Shown here: positions 26,514-40,042 of the stretch, in pieces
Position numbering within the stretch: the stretch's first letter is position 1
How the letters are laid out: every line of letters begins with the position of its first letter
DNA from: Cryptomeria japonica
Taxonomy: Eukaryota > Streptophyta > Pinopsida > Cupressales > Cupressaceae
Length of the DNA: 64,000 nucleotides
Direction of reading: 5' to 3'
Assembly: GCF_030272615.1 (NCBI RefSeq)
Contig: NC_081414.1
Location: 233,044,733 to 233,108,732, forward strand
The notes under the pieces: generated by a model
What the model was told of the DNA's origin: nothing
Databases searched by the model: none
The model's input: the letters and a program-made list of their open reading frames with translations, nothing else
Position numbers and translations under genes: made by a program

Positions 26514-29262
26514 TCACAATGCCTTAGTGAAAATTTCTACAATTTGCTCTTTTGTGGGAACATACTCAAGTCTGACCTCATTAACTAGAACTTTCTCCCT
26601 CAAGAAGTGATACTTGATAGATATATGATTTGTTCTGGAGTGATGTACCAGATTCTTTGAGATATTTCTTGCACTAGTATTATCACACATGATTGGAATG
26701 GGGTCATCAAATTTCACACCAATTTCCTTCAAAGTTTGCTTCATCCATAAAATCTGAGTACAACAAGAAGATGTTGCAATGTACTATGCTTCTGTTGTAT
26801 ATAAGGACAACAAATCTTGCTTTTTTCTTGACCAAACAACTAGTTGGGAGCCAAGAAAGAATGCTCCTCCACTTGTGCTTTTTCTATCATCAACACTTGC
26901 AACCCAGTCTGCATTTGTGTAAGTTGTGAGGCTAAAGTATGAATTCTTGGGATACCATAGACCAAAGTCTTTTGTACCTTTGAGATATCTAAAAAAATAT
27001 TTTTACTCCCATGACGTGAGATTCCTTTGGTTCTTATTGAAACCTTCCTTCCAAACATACTGCATACATGATATCCGATCTAGTAGTAGTCAGATACAAT
27101 AATTCTCCAATCATTGACCTATTTTGGCTTGCATCTCCTTTAGGTGATTTGTCATACTTGCATCTGGTAGTCATAGGTGTACATATCAGTTTGGAATTCT
27201 CCAACACAAACTTCTTTAGTAGTTCTTTGACATACTTGGATTGAGAAATGAAATTTCCTTTATCATTCTGATTAACTTGTAATCCAAGGAAAAAATTCAA
27301 CTCGTCGATCATGGACATCTCAAATTGTTTCTACATCTCAACAACAAATCTCCTGCACATAATTTCATTTACTCCAAAGATTATATCATCAACATACACT
27401 ACCACTATCAAAATGTTACCTGATTCTGTCTTGAAGTACAAGTTACTTTCCATTGAACCCTTTTGAAATCCTTGGTCAGCTAGATATGTGTCCAACCTCC
27501 CATACCAAGCTCTAGGAGCTTGTTTTAGTCTATACAAAGACTCTTTCAGTTTGCAAACAATGTTCAAACCATCCTTTAACTTTAATCCTTCTAATTGTTC
27601 AATGTAAACTTCTTCTTTTAGTTCTCCATTAAGAAATGTTGATTTCACATCCATTTGATAAAACCTTTAAGTCTTTGAACACTACAAATGCTAAGAACAT
27701 CTGGATCACCTCCATTCTTGCAATCACAGCATAAGCCTCATCAAAGTCAATTCCTTCAATCTAAGTGTATCCTTTGCAAACTAGCCTTGCCTTGTTCCTT
27801 ATAACTTTTCCATCTTCATCCAGCTTGTTTTGGAATACCCAATTAGTACTGATCACATTCTTGTCTTTCAGTCTATTAACTAATTCCCATGTCTATTTTT
27901 TCTCAATTTGATCTAGTTCCTCTTTCATTGTCTTCATCCAGTTCTAATATTTGCAGGCTTCTTCTACAATCTTTGGCTCAGTTTCAGATATTATACACAA
28001 CAAGACCTATTCTTGTGTTGCTTTTCTTATAGTGATAACTCCTTTTCTCTTGTCTTCAATGATATGTTCTTTTGAGTGATTTTTCTTAACATACCTTGGA
28101 GTCTTGGATGCAGATGTTGAAGCATCCTGATCATTCTTTTCTTCACTCCTAGTTTCTTCCTTTCTTTCCTTTCCTCCAGACTCGTCTGAATCATATCTTG
28201 CCACTATTTATGTCTCCTTTGAAGTATTCTCATCAACTCCTACACTTTCACTTTCAACAATCTTGTTCAATCTTTTGTTGAAGCATTGATATGCCTTTCT
28301 CTTTGTTGAGTAGCCTAAGATATGCCTTCATCTACTCTATCGTCAAATTTTCCAAAATTATCCTCATCTCTCTTAATATAGCACTTGCTTCCAAACACTT
28401 TGAAATATTTCACTATCAGTGTTCTGCCATATCATAATTCATAAGATGTCTTGTTGTACTTCTTTTGGTATAGAATCTTGTTAAGTGTATGTATTTCTAT
28501 ATGAATTGCTTCTCTTCAATAGACTTCTAGTAACTCTGCTCCTTTTATCATAGTTCTGGCTACTTCTTGTATAGTCCAGTTTTGTTGAGGTGCTCGGGGA
28601 GCTGATAGTTGTCTTTTGATGTCATGCTTTTCATAGAAGTCATTGAACTCATCTGAGATGAATTCTCCTCCTTTATTAGACCTCAAACACTTGATTTTCC
28701 TGCCAATTTCATTCTCAACTTTTGCCTTGAATATATTGAACTTTTCTAATGCTTCATATTTTTCTATGAGAAATGCAACCCAAGTCATTCTAGAATAATC
28801 ATCAATCAATAACATGAAATATATCTCACCTTGTAGACTCCTTGTCTGGGTCAAGCCATAAAGATCTGTGTGAACCGGCTCTAGTAATTCGATGGATGAG
28901 TACTCCTTTCCTCTGAATGTTCTTCTAGTCTCCTTTCCTATTTGACATTCCTTGTAGATATTGTTCTCAGGTTTAGATAACCTAGACATATCTCTTACTA
29001 CACACTTCAAACTAATCTATATCAAGTTATCAAAGTTGATATGACACATCCTCCAGTGACATAACCAGTTGTGATATCAAATAATGTTTCGTAGCTCATT
29101 CCAACTGGTACACATTTCCACTTGTCCTTTTTCCAGCTACAATAACCATTCTAGAATCCTTCTAGATCTCACATCCATTGTCCTAAAAGGTGACATTGTA
29201 TCCATTTTCACACATCTATCCGACAATTAAGAGATTATGATGCAAAATCTTCATATGCAATA
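26514..29262 (-). pseudogene. E2 pol: integrase, reverse transcriptase and RNase H remnants
   Basis: In element order. Integrase (about 29150-28516) has HTDLYG, LIDDYSR and GGEFISDEF supplying the D, D and E residues. Near 28570 PQQNW runs straight into TIQEVARTM, so the GVVERKNR-type stretch normal in Copia integrases is missing. A charged linker follows (28204-28007). Reverse transcriptase (about 27900-27030) retains [23 protein letters not shown] and the catalytic YVDD; a one-base shift lies near 27660 and TAG stops near 27763 and 27330. RNase H (to 26514) has CDNTSARNISKN and EQIVEIFTKAL. It is not functional as it stands. Confidence 0.85.
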
Positions 29263-29275
29263 AAGATTGTTAGTG

Positions 29276-29330
29276 TTATGGATTCTATAATTCCCACCAA
29301 AATACCCTAGAGAAAATAACTAATCTAACT

Positions 29331-29375
<45 letters not shown>

Positions 29376-32300
29376 AATAAAGTATCACATAGAGAACTAT
29401 CATAGCTTCATTGCATAAAATATCTTCACAAGATCCACTAGAGAATCACTTAATTCAATTTAACTCATGTATAAATCATAACCTAACATGAATGCATAAA
29501 TAACTTAAACATAACCAATCTTACTACGCAAATGGAAATAACATTATATCCATAATCATATAACCATTCATTATTTCCCTAGGGTATCTTAATGCTACTA
29601 CTTGCTAACAGCCTATCAATAACACATTCATATCATGACATCATTAGCATTCATTCCATTAAATATCTACTCAATAATTTTCCCTATCATGAGATTATGA
29701 GTTATCAATGCATATCATCATGTCCCCATCAACTATCTAAGTTCATTTTGAAGAACCAAATCAATGTTCCTATTTACCATCTTTATCCATTATTCACTTA
29801 TCATATCATGAATCTATATACATATATCCTTCTTCTACATATGGGACTAGATTATTTCCTTAAGAAAGACCATTGCACATCTCATCAAAAATACTATCCA
29901 TATACATATGCAAGATTATAACAACAAGCACTTATCTACTTCCAAATAGGATTCCATGCTACTAAAAAAATCAAGAGCCATATGATACTACAAGAATAAA
30001 CATAATCTAATAGTTCAATCCCCCAATTCAACATAGGATCTCATTCCCAACATAAAGAACATTTCTATATCATCAAGTCCAAATACATAAGAGCACATGG
30101 TACAAGCACATAGTCTCTTTTGCTACATCACATCCTAATGCTTAATAATACATTTTACATAAATACCTATTCTTCTTCCACATTTACAAGTCATCATGAT
30201 ACATTATACTATCCCAAAACCTAGAATTCAGCTCCACATAATGAAGAATCATTGAGAATATACAAATCTACAACTACTCATTCATTTCCATATCCCAAGG
30301 ATAACTAAAATTAAATATTAACATCTTTCAAATCAAGGCATACATGATCATTAACATATTCACTATCATCCACAAGATATACACAAGATATTGCATTCAT
30401 ATCACTCAATCATTTCATTCCTTTCTAATCAAGAATCACATACACAATTCAATATTTATCTACAACAATCTCATCCCATACATCTCATTCTGAAATCAAC
30501 CAGATACAAGTCCTATTACACATGTACTCAAGATACTGATTACATAGACTTCTTTACAATTACATCCTTCTTGAGTTACATACCACATGACATCAATTCT
30601 AATTAGATAGATTGTTCTCCAAGATCCATCCACATGAAGAGATAATATAAATCCATGTCCAAGTACTTAAGAATCCAATGAAGAGAATCCCAATGGAAGA
30701 AGGCATCAAACCACCCGACCATGTGAAACCAAATAGGAACCCCCCCCTCATGGTAGGAGATGACATGGGGTTCCAACTCACACTCAAGACCTGGGATAAC
30801 ACCTAACAACCAAGGGACTCAACAACAAGATATCCACAAGGAACAACAACCATAGCAATAAATCACAACACAAGGTTGATCATAAATCAATAAACTCCCA
30901 GAGGCATATTCAACAACAAAGGCATAAGAAAAATGGACACATGTAGGGAAGAGTGTCATCACATGCTAGCCTCATATGGAATCTGCCTCAACCTTGGAGC
31001 CAAACAAGGGAGGTCGATCTACCACATCAACTGTCTTCCCAATCTAAGATCCCAAAACCACCTCCTTGGGTTTGTCCAATTGGGGCATAACCAAAACATA
31101 TTATTTATCTTGATTATGTTAATTCCTAATTACCCAAACACCCTAATCAATTATTATTATTGTTATCACTTGCAATTAAACCATAAACTCTTCATGTGGT
31201 TCCATAGGTCTAGACCCACGCCTAGAGATCTATTGCTCATAACCTAGGTCCTACACATGCAAGAGCCCACTCTCCCAACCATGGACCATAAAATTAGGGT
31301 AAAAAATACGTCAAATAACATCAAAACAATATCATGAAGGCTCATGAAATTCATAAAGATAGTCTCAACATCACTGATACAAACTGAAGCACAATATGAA
31401 TCATACACCCAAATGCAAAGCAAGAGCCTCCACCAAATCAACATAAAAATGCACCAAAGCATAAACATTAGATCAAAGGATAAAAAAAGGGCAATTCCAA
31501 TCCTTAACAATGAGGCAATAACATCTCATTGGAGCTCTCATAGACATTCCTCAACAACAAGGCATTTTTCCTCCCATTGGAGCAACTCAACATATGGACA
31601 ATATCCTCAATGGTAAGGAAAATATCCTCTTATCGGAGTACAAAAATAATTAAGAAAGATCATAAGACACCATAGACAACTCAAAGAAGTTTAATACAAT
31701 CCAAAAATGCCTCTGGAGAATGCACAAATCCCAGAAAATCACTCACACATGTCAAACTAACATTCCCTGCACCTCTAGAGCATCTCAATGCTCCTAGTTC
31801 ACTTTTTAGCACCCTTGCTACCCATTTTAGCATTTTTAGTTGATTCCCCAATGTTTTGGGTCCATTGGTCAGCGTTTTGGGTTGCTAAAGCAGTGGTTTT
31901 GGTAAAAGTGCATAAAATCAAGTAAAACTAACATATGAGGAAGGGTCACTTGCCCTCCACAGGAGCTCATACTAACCCAAAAGAACATCCCAAAAGGTTC
32001 GGGAGATTAAAAAATCATAAAGGGAACACAATATCAAGAAATTACATACTCACAGAGAGAAAATATCATAAAAAATACTCTCCAAAAGTACTCAGATTAA
32101 CACCTCGTTTTCACATCATCAAGGGAGACTCAATAACACTATAATGGCCACAAAGAAGAATTACTTAGGCTATCCCAAGCCCATACATAGTATCATACCT
32201 TCCCAAATGGTTTTTGCAAAAAAGACAAATCATAGTGAAAACAAATGCAACTCCCGACAAGCTACATGAGACTCAAAACTTACAAGTTCAACACTATAAT

Positions 32301-34047
32301 AAGAGAGATGCAGAAAGAAAAACAAAGAAGGAAATACAACTCCATATCAATGCTATTAACCATCTAAATCATAGGAAGATGAAATCATGATAACTCACAG
32401 AGAGAAGACACAAGAAAAATACTCCCGACAGACACATTTTTTCAGAATTTGAAATCAAACAATAGAATCAGATTCCCAACCTTCCCAAATAATTTCCTCA
32501 ACACAAATTGAATTCGCTAAACTCCATTCCTAATTCCCAAATCAATCTTTTAATTAAGCACAGTGCATACAAGCTTTTCAAAAATGAAATTTGTAGAGAA
32601 GGGAACAAAATCTCCTACCTGGAGATTGCAATCCAAACAAATGTAGATTCAAAGAAGATAAAATCAAACAATCCAAGCAAGTCAATCTTCAATCCAAGCT
32701 CCCAATTGAATTCAAAATCCAGAATGCAAATCAAAATCTTCTAGATGGCAACCTGACAACATTCACAGAAAGCTCCATAAATAAAAAAAATTAAACTCCA
32801 AACTATAGAGTAATCTTGACCAATCAAAAAATTCAAAGAAAAAATATATTATACCTACCATGCATGATTTCAAGGTAATATTATTTAATTATATTATTTA
32901 CTTACCCATTTGAAAATAACCAATCAAATACAAGGGTAGGTAAACTTTATATTATATATGTTTATACAAACAATATTAATGTATCAATATAATCATAAAT
33001 ACATTATTAAACAATGATAAATAATTAAATAATCAAATTAAATAATAAATCAATAATAAAACAATAAATAAATAATACAACTATATTAAATCCAATAAAT
33101 TAATATCAATAATTAAATAAATCAAAACAATAAATAATAAATAGATCATTAAATAATAAATCAAGTAAATCAAATAGAATAATTAAATTAATCTCAATTA
33201 AATATATACAAACCTCCACAATAAATAATTATCCATTAATTAATTAACCAAATAAATAAACAATAGTCATACTATAGGATAAATTAATTTAAAAATTAAT
33301 AAATTACATTATCCCATTAATTAATTAAATAATAATCATGCACTCACATCACATCAAGCAACCCGATGAAAGGAAAACATTGACACAAGACTAGATAGCC
33401 ACCAACTTATGCCACACCACAACTGACAAGGTGAACAACTAACCCTAGAGTATGAGAGGGAAACACATGTTATCTTTGACAACTTGCCATTGGGATAGGA
33501 CACACTTAGACATGTGAAACCAATCGGAATTGATGCCTGGTACCTGCAATCCTGCAACCACCACTAAACACAATGCAATACATATATGACATATATACAT
33601 CATGATAAACATGCAAGTGATAAAGAATCACAATGTCATATCATGCTCGCAATGAGTGATATGACATCGTCTCTAATCACGAAGACAATCACAAACATCG
33701 TTGCACCAAATCAGTCATCATAATCATAGAGTAGGGTTAGTGTAATCATAATGTCATCAACATCCCATAAGCAATATGATTCATCATGAATAATGAACAT
33801 ATATAAACCATCAAATCATCATAAAGTAGACTAAGCTAGATCAATATAATCCTTTGACATACAAAAGACAAGATGAATCAAGGAGGGGCACTACATCCCC
33901 CTTGGGCTCGACTTACTCCTAGAAGTTGCCAAGGGTTAAGTCGAAAGCATACACACATCAACCCAAAACTTCTTAATTCAAGCAATTCCTAGCTCAAAGT
34001 AAGATAATAACTACAAAAGTTTCCTTTCTATGCTTAAATTATCCAGA
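29276..34047. other. G-poor, low-complexity non-coding DNA (host repeat, part 1)
   Basis: The plus strand is rich in A, C and T and poor in G over almost 5 kb, with no domain-bearing ORF. Part of it (about 32980-33310) is nearly G-free aataaat-type sequence. The same composition resumes at 41467-41650, 43028-44432 and 50667-51646, on the far sides of dated insertions, so these may be pieces of one large old element, perhaps a very long LTR. A cccccttgggctcgactt block occurs near 33896-33915. I cannot define its ends. Confidence 0.45.
29336..29373. repeat. (AT)n microsatellite
   Basis: An uninterrupted TA dinucleotide run of about 19 units. Confidence 0.95.
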
Positions 34048-34052
34048 GTAAA

Positions 34053-35636
34053 TGATAACACAATGATGAACAGTGAGTACCAAACTGGTACTGAGAGGGG
34101 GGGGGGTGAATCAGTATAGGTACAAAAACTTTTCCCGAACCGGTTTGACTGCAAACAGTGAACTTGACTGACAATCACTAACACCGGTCATAAAACAAAA
34201 TTACTACTGGTTAAGCACAATGAGACTGTGAAAGATATAAACCGGAAACACTTATCTTACCACACAACCTACACCCTCATTTCCACATTATCCTTGTGCA
34301 TAAATAGGTAATCTATCATCAAAAATATAATAACTTGCTAGATCAACATGATTCACCACTTGTTAGAAAACAACAAAGCATCACATGAAAAAGACATCAC
34401 ATATGACACACATATTTTTCACGTGGAAACCCAACTGGGAAAAACCACGATGGGGATGAATACCCACAAGCTGTTTTTGAACTCTTTAGAAGTTTGCTCT
34501 ATTAGGAGCCTAGTCCGGTTAAAGACTGTTACAACAGGTTCTGTTAGGAACCGATCCTATTAGGGATCACCCGGTTAAGGGATGGATAGAATACCTGGTT
34601 AAGGGTTAAACCCTGTTAAGGGTTACCTTGTTAGAGGATTTTATGAAGTCAATGTCTTTGAGTCACCCTGGTAAAGGATTTGTAGCAAGTTGGTTAAAGC
34701 TACCCTGTTGAGGGATTTTCCAACTGTTGAAGTGATTAGAGATCAACAGGTATTACAATGATTTGGTAATAGCACTCAATGCCAATGCAAACCCGGTTTA
34801 GTTCCTTCCTTCTGCACACACACTTTGTAGGTATCAATTCTCTTATTTGGTCTCGCAAGAATCACGTATCTCTGCACTTAGATACACACACAACATTTTC
34901 CAACAACTTCAACATGAAACACAACATCGACCTTATAGGAAATAGATAGGTCGATAACATAAACCCTAAACCCTAAACATTTAGGTTGAGCAATTCAGTC
35001 AATTCAATCCTAACCATTGAACACTTTGCATTTGAATACAACGGTCTTGAACAGATCTCAAGACATTCTCCATCGTTCGATCTTCACCGCTTCTTGGAGG
35101 AGATAACCCATCACGCATTCTCCACCATTTGCAGAGACTTCGCACATTCATGAGGTAGATAGGATCAATCTCCTTCATGCAAGATCCTTCACGTGCATGA
35201 GGCTAACGTGGCAACATGATCTGATCTCCATTACAATGCTAACTCATCACACAATGCCATCAGTTGAATCACATAGGCTCGAAACACTTCAACCAGAAAC
35301 CCTGAAGCTGAGACTACCAAATGATAGTCATACCATATTAAACCTTGATAGAAAACATTCCATATACCGGTTCACTTGGACAAACGTACCGCTTCACCTT
35401 TTGCACATATACCAGTTCTCAACATTATATCGGTTCACTTTGCCAGTTGCTTAACTTCAATAAACCTATTCACTCTTCATCATATTATCGGTTCACTCTT
35501 CAGCATATTACCGGTTCACTCTTCAACATATTATCGGTTCACTCTTTTAGCATATTACTGGTTCATTCTTTCAACATATTGACATCAATGACAACACAAT
35601 ATCATCATGTTAACATATTCTGCACATATGCCAACA
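34053..35636 (-). repeat. E3 3' LTR (1,584 bp)
   Basis: Shares its whole length with 40043-41461 apart from three gaps: an extra segment at about 34456-34570, one extra block near 35410-35430 and one extra U3 repeat near 35525-35550. U3 (high-coordinate side) carries tandem ACCGGTTCAC repeats. Confidence 0.93.
35380..35580 (-). repeat. Tandem 22-23-bp U3 repeats with ACCGGT core (3' LTR)
   Basis: Repeats of the type catattaccggttcactct recur about five times with single-base changes in the core (accggt, atcggt, actggt). The 5' LTR has about four at 41315-41395. They sit in U3, where enhancers of plant LTRs are often repeated. Confidence 0.75.
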
Positions 35637-35800
35637 ATCTCCCCCTTTGGCATTGATGGCAATATACAAAGATATCTTTTCTACATCACATCTTCTCCTT
35701 AATACTACAGATATCTTCTCCACTTCACATCTTCTCCCCCTTTGACAATAATGCCAAAGTGGAGGCACAAGCTTCCCTGTTCCACTATGTTGCTCCCCTT
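35637..35800 (-). other. E3 multiple polypurine tracts
   Basis: On the element strand there are CCAAAGGGGGAGAT at the LTR edge, CAAAGGGGGAGAAG near 35733-35743 and a weaker CAAGGGGAGC near 35790-35800. Confidence 0.75.
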
Positions 35801-35878
35801 GAGGAGCAACATCCTTCAACACATCAATCCTGAAAAGATATAGAAAAGTAAGATCTGACTGATGTGGAGCACAAACCT

Positions 35879-38800
35879 TTAGATTACCTCTTGAAGGGGT
35901 AGCACCCCTAATTCACCTCTCAGATAGGTAATGGTAGCCTTCGGTAAAGGCTTGGTGAATATGTCTGCTAACTGCTCCTTACTAGAAACATGTTCCAATA
36001 CCACCTCTTTGTTTTGAACCTTTTCCCTCAAGAAATGATACTTGAGTTCAAAGTGTTTGGTTCTAGCATGTAAAACTGGATTCTTGGAAATATTAATTGC
36101 ACTTGTATTGTCACAAAATATACTTACCAGTTCAGATACAGGAACTTTGAAGCCATTCAATACATGCTTCATCCAAATAGTCTGGGTGTAGTTCATAAAA
36201 GCTGCAACATACTCCGCTTCTACTATAGACTGAGAGATACAACTCTACTTTTTACTCATCCATGAGACCAGTCTACCACCAAGAAAGAATGCACCATTGG
36301 TTGTACTCTTCCGGTCATCCACATTACCAGCCCAATTAGCATCTATGAACACTTTCAGATTGAAATCATCATTGTATCGATACCATAATCCATAGTCAAT
36401 AGTTCCCTTCAAATATCTAAGAATCCACTTGACTGCTACCAAGTGGGATTCTCTTGGGATTTGCTGAAACTGAGCGGTAATACCCACTGCATGTTTAATG
36501 TCTGGTCTGCTATGCACTACATAATGCAACTTACCAATCATTGATCGATATTCCTTCTCATTTACCAATACTGAGTCATCCTGTTTTGATAGTTTACAAC
36601 TGGTCACCATTGGTGTACCAACCGGTTTGTTGTCTTCCATGCCAAAGCTCTTCAACACCTCTTTGACATACATGGACTGAGTAATAAAGATTCCATCTTT
36701 CATTTGCTGAATCTGTAGTCCAATGAAGAACTTAATCTCCCCTATGAGTGACATTTCAAACTCCTTTTTCATCTCATCTGCAAAGTCATGACTCATCTTG
36801 TCATCTCCACCAAAGATTATGTCATCAAAAAATACTTCACAGATCAGAATCTGATCTCCTTCTGATTTCAAGTAGATATTGTTGTCTTCACTTGTTCTTT
36901 CAAATTCAATCTTCACAAGATGGGAGTGCAAGTGTTCATACCATGCTCTAGGTGCCTGCTTCAGACCATACAAGGTTTTATGTAGCCTACACACCATGTC
37001 ACTGTCTTTTGATAGGGCAAACCCATCTGGTTGCTCTATATACACCTCCTCTTCAAGTATTCCATTTAGAAATGCAGATTTTACATCTATTTGGTATACC
37101 TTGAATCCTTTAAAAGCTGCATATGCAAGAAGCATACGAACTCCTTCCAATCTTGCTACTAGAGCAAAGGTTTCTCCATAGTCTTCTCCTTCTTCTTGGG
37201 CATATCCTTTACATACTAGTCTGGCTTTGTTCCTTACCACTGTGCCATCCTTATTTAGCTTATTTTTGAAGACCCATTTGGTTCCAATGACATTTTTATG
37301 CTCTGGTCTGGGTACCAAAGACCATGTACCATTCTTCTCTATCTGGTCAAGTTCTTCTTCCATTTCCTTGATCCAGTCTTCATCTTTATGTGCCTCTTTG
37401 AATAATTTAGGCTCAAATTCAGAGATTATACATGAGTTTTCTCTGACCTTTCTTCTTGTAAGAATTCCTACATCTTTGTCTCCTATGATCTGCTTTGGAT
37501 CATGATTGAGTTTTACATACCTAGGTATATTCTTAACAAATTCCTCTTTCTTTTCTTCTTCAACCTCATCTTCATCAATATCAGCATCCACTAGTGTAGG
37601 AGCACAATTATTGGTACTGGGCTGATTTGCAACCGGTTCCCAGAAGGTTACTACCGGTTCATCTCCTACATGCTCTCTGCCAGTTTCCTCAGGTTTCTCA
37701 GAGTTTTCATCAACCCTAACATTGATGCTTTCAACAATTCTCTGAGTCCTATTGTTGAAACATTTGAGAGCTTTTCTCTTTGTGGAATACCCTAGGAATA
37801 TTCCCTCATCACATTTAGCATCAAACTTGCTCTGATGTTCACTCCTCTTGATATAACATTTACTACCAAACACTCTGAAGTAGCTTACCACTGGTGTCTT
37901 ACCAGTCTAGTACTCACAAGGAGTCTTATCCTTTCCTTTCTTGATGAGTACCCAATTCATTGTGTAGACTACAGTGCTCACTGCTTCTCTCCAAAAGGTG
38001 TGAGCAACCTTTCCTTGGATTAACATGGTTCTAGACACTTCAACCACAGTACGGTTGTTCCTCTCTACTAAGCCATTCTACTATGGAGTCCGGGGGGTAG
38101 ATAGTTGCCTCTTGATGCCATTCTCTTCACAATATTTGTTGAATTCACCATAAGTGAATTCTCCTGCTTGATCAGTTCTAAGGCATTTGATTCTTCTATC
38201 ACTTTCCTTTTCTACTAGTGCTCTGAAAGCTTTGAACTTTCCAAAGGATTCAGACTTATCCTTCAAGAATGTGACCCACATCATTCTTGAGCAATCATCT
38301 GTAAGAATCATAAAATACCTATCTCCCTGCACACTCCTAGTTTTCATAGGACCACACAAATCAATATGCACAAGGTCAAGTAAATTGTCTGCAATGAAAG
38401 ATTTACCTTTGAAGGTTGAGGAAGACATTTTCCCCAGTTGACACTCTCTGCACAGAGGATTTTTCGGTTTGCTCAGCATCGGCAGTCCTCTAACTACCTT
38501 GATCTTACTGGCCTTCACAATGTTATCAAAGTTTACATGGCAGAGTCTCCTATGCCATATCTAGCTGTCTTCAAACTTAGCCATAAGACATATACTGACA
38601 TTAGCATTTAGCTGAAATAGGTTACCTTTGGTTTGCATACCGGTAGCCATCAGTTCACCACTCTTTCCTTTGATTTTGCACACTCCATTTTTGAATTCCA
38701 GAGTGAGTCCATTATTATTCAGCTAGGCAACACTCAATAGGTTGTGTCTGAGACCTTCCACCCAGTACACATTGTCAGCACTGCTCTTTCCATTCAGAGA

Positions 38801-39971
38801 GATGGACCCTCTACCTTTGACCATACATGGTGCATCATTACCAAAATGAACCACACCACCATCATACTCTTCCAGAGAAAGAAACTTACTCTGGCCACCA
38901 GTCATATGGTGAGAACAACCACTATCAATAATCCACTCATTAGAATTATCAAAGCGTGAGACAAGAGCCTTCTTGTCTGACACATCTTCCTTGACTGCTA
39001 CAAACACAATATCCTCATTTTCTTCATCTTCTAATTCCTCATCAGTGACACCTTCATCAACTGCTACAAAACAGTTTCTTCGGTTTCCTCCTTTGAACTT
39101 CTTGAAATTTTCTGGTTTGTCCTTGCTATCACCATTAGGACAGTTTACAATAATGTGTCCTATCCAGTTACAAGAGAAGCATTTCAAAGGAAGCTTACCT
39201 CTGTATTTACCAGTTCCCTTAGGAAGTCTCTTGGCAAGAAGAGCTTCAAATTCCATCAGGATCTCCTCATCATCCATTTCTCTTCTCTGTCTTGGTTCAC
39301 CACTGGTACTAGCTTCTTTGCCTTTTCTAGATGGTGCGGCAGATGCTCTAAAGCCTGATTCAATCTTTTGAACACTCCCATCAAAACTATTTAGCTCATA
39401 GGCTATCAACTTTGCGATGATGGAGTCTAGGGACACCTTAGTCTTGTCTATTGACCTCAACTCCTAAATAGCAGCAACCCTTATTGCATAGACCGGTAAT
39501 AAGGATCTCAAAACTTTGCTAACAATAGTGGAATCTTCCATTTTACCACATGCACTCTTGATATCTCCAACAACAGTTTTGATTCTTATTCCATATTGTT
39601 GAATGGTCTCTCCTTCATCCATCAACATGTCTTCAAACTTTCCTCTAAGGCTTTCTTCCTTAGCTTGTTTTCACATGCTCATCACTACCATAGATATTCT
39701 CAAGAGTATCCTATACTTCTTTGGGATTCTCTTTGTCCTGAACATCAATAAACTCAACGTCAGATAAACTACTAATTAGGGCTTCCATGACTTTCCCATT
39801 CTCCTGAATCTCTCTCTTTTGTTCATTGGTGAGAGTACCAGTAGGGATAACATAAACATTCTCAACATAGCTCCAATGTTGAGCACCCATGCTTCTGATG
39901 TATATCTTCATTTTGTCCTTCCATATTTTAAAGTTATCTCTGTTGAACTTTGGACCTTCCCTCTTCATCAT
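35879..39971 (-). pseudogene. E3 gag-pol polyprotein (broken)
   Basis: gag starts at 39971 (MMKREGPKFNRDNFKIWKD). A one-base insertion near 39670 shifts the frame; from about 39666 to 35879 everything is one frame. The zinc knuckle is CFSCNWIGHIIVNC (about 39190-39150) and the protease active site WIIDSGCSHHMTG. The pre-integrase zinc region has WHRRLCHVNF and CRECQLGK; the integrase triad lies in HIDLCG, LTDDCSR and GEFTYGEF. Reverse transcriptase has [14 protein letters not shown] and LKQAPRAWY, but the catalytic box reads FFDD in place of the usual YVDD. RNase H spans [18 protein letters not shown] and FCDNTSAINISKN. In-frame stops at 36245, 37907, 38078, 38081, 38561, 38723, 39464 and 39711 are all TAG. 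Confidence 0.93.
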
Positions 39972-40029
39972 TACAATGGGATCTTTTCCTCAAGCGATTA
40001 AGCTTACAACACAGAGGACCTAGAGGACA

Positions 40030-40040
40030 CTCTGATACCA
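40030..40040 (-). other. E3 primer binding site (initiator Met tRNA)
   Basis: TGGTATCAGAG on the minus strand, two bases inside the 5' LTR. Confidence 0.9.
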
Positions 40041-40042
40041 GT

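Larger units (their letters stand above)
25336..29275 (-). mobile_element. E2: 5'-truncated Copia (Sirevirus-like) retrotransposon
   Basis: The 3' LTR (25336-26220), polypurine tracts and pol from integrase to RNase H are present on the minus strand. gag, protease, primer site and 5' LTR are missing: recognisable pol sequence (the pre-integrase part) fades near 29260-29275 and unrelated G-poor DNA follows. No second LTR occurs elsewhere in the window, so this is truncation or a rearrangement, not a simple insertion within the window. No target duplication can be checked. Confidence 0.85.
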
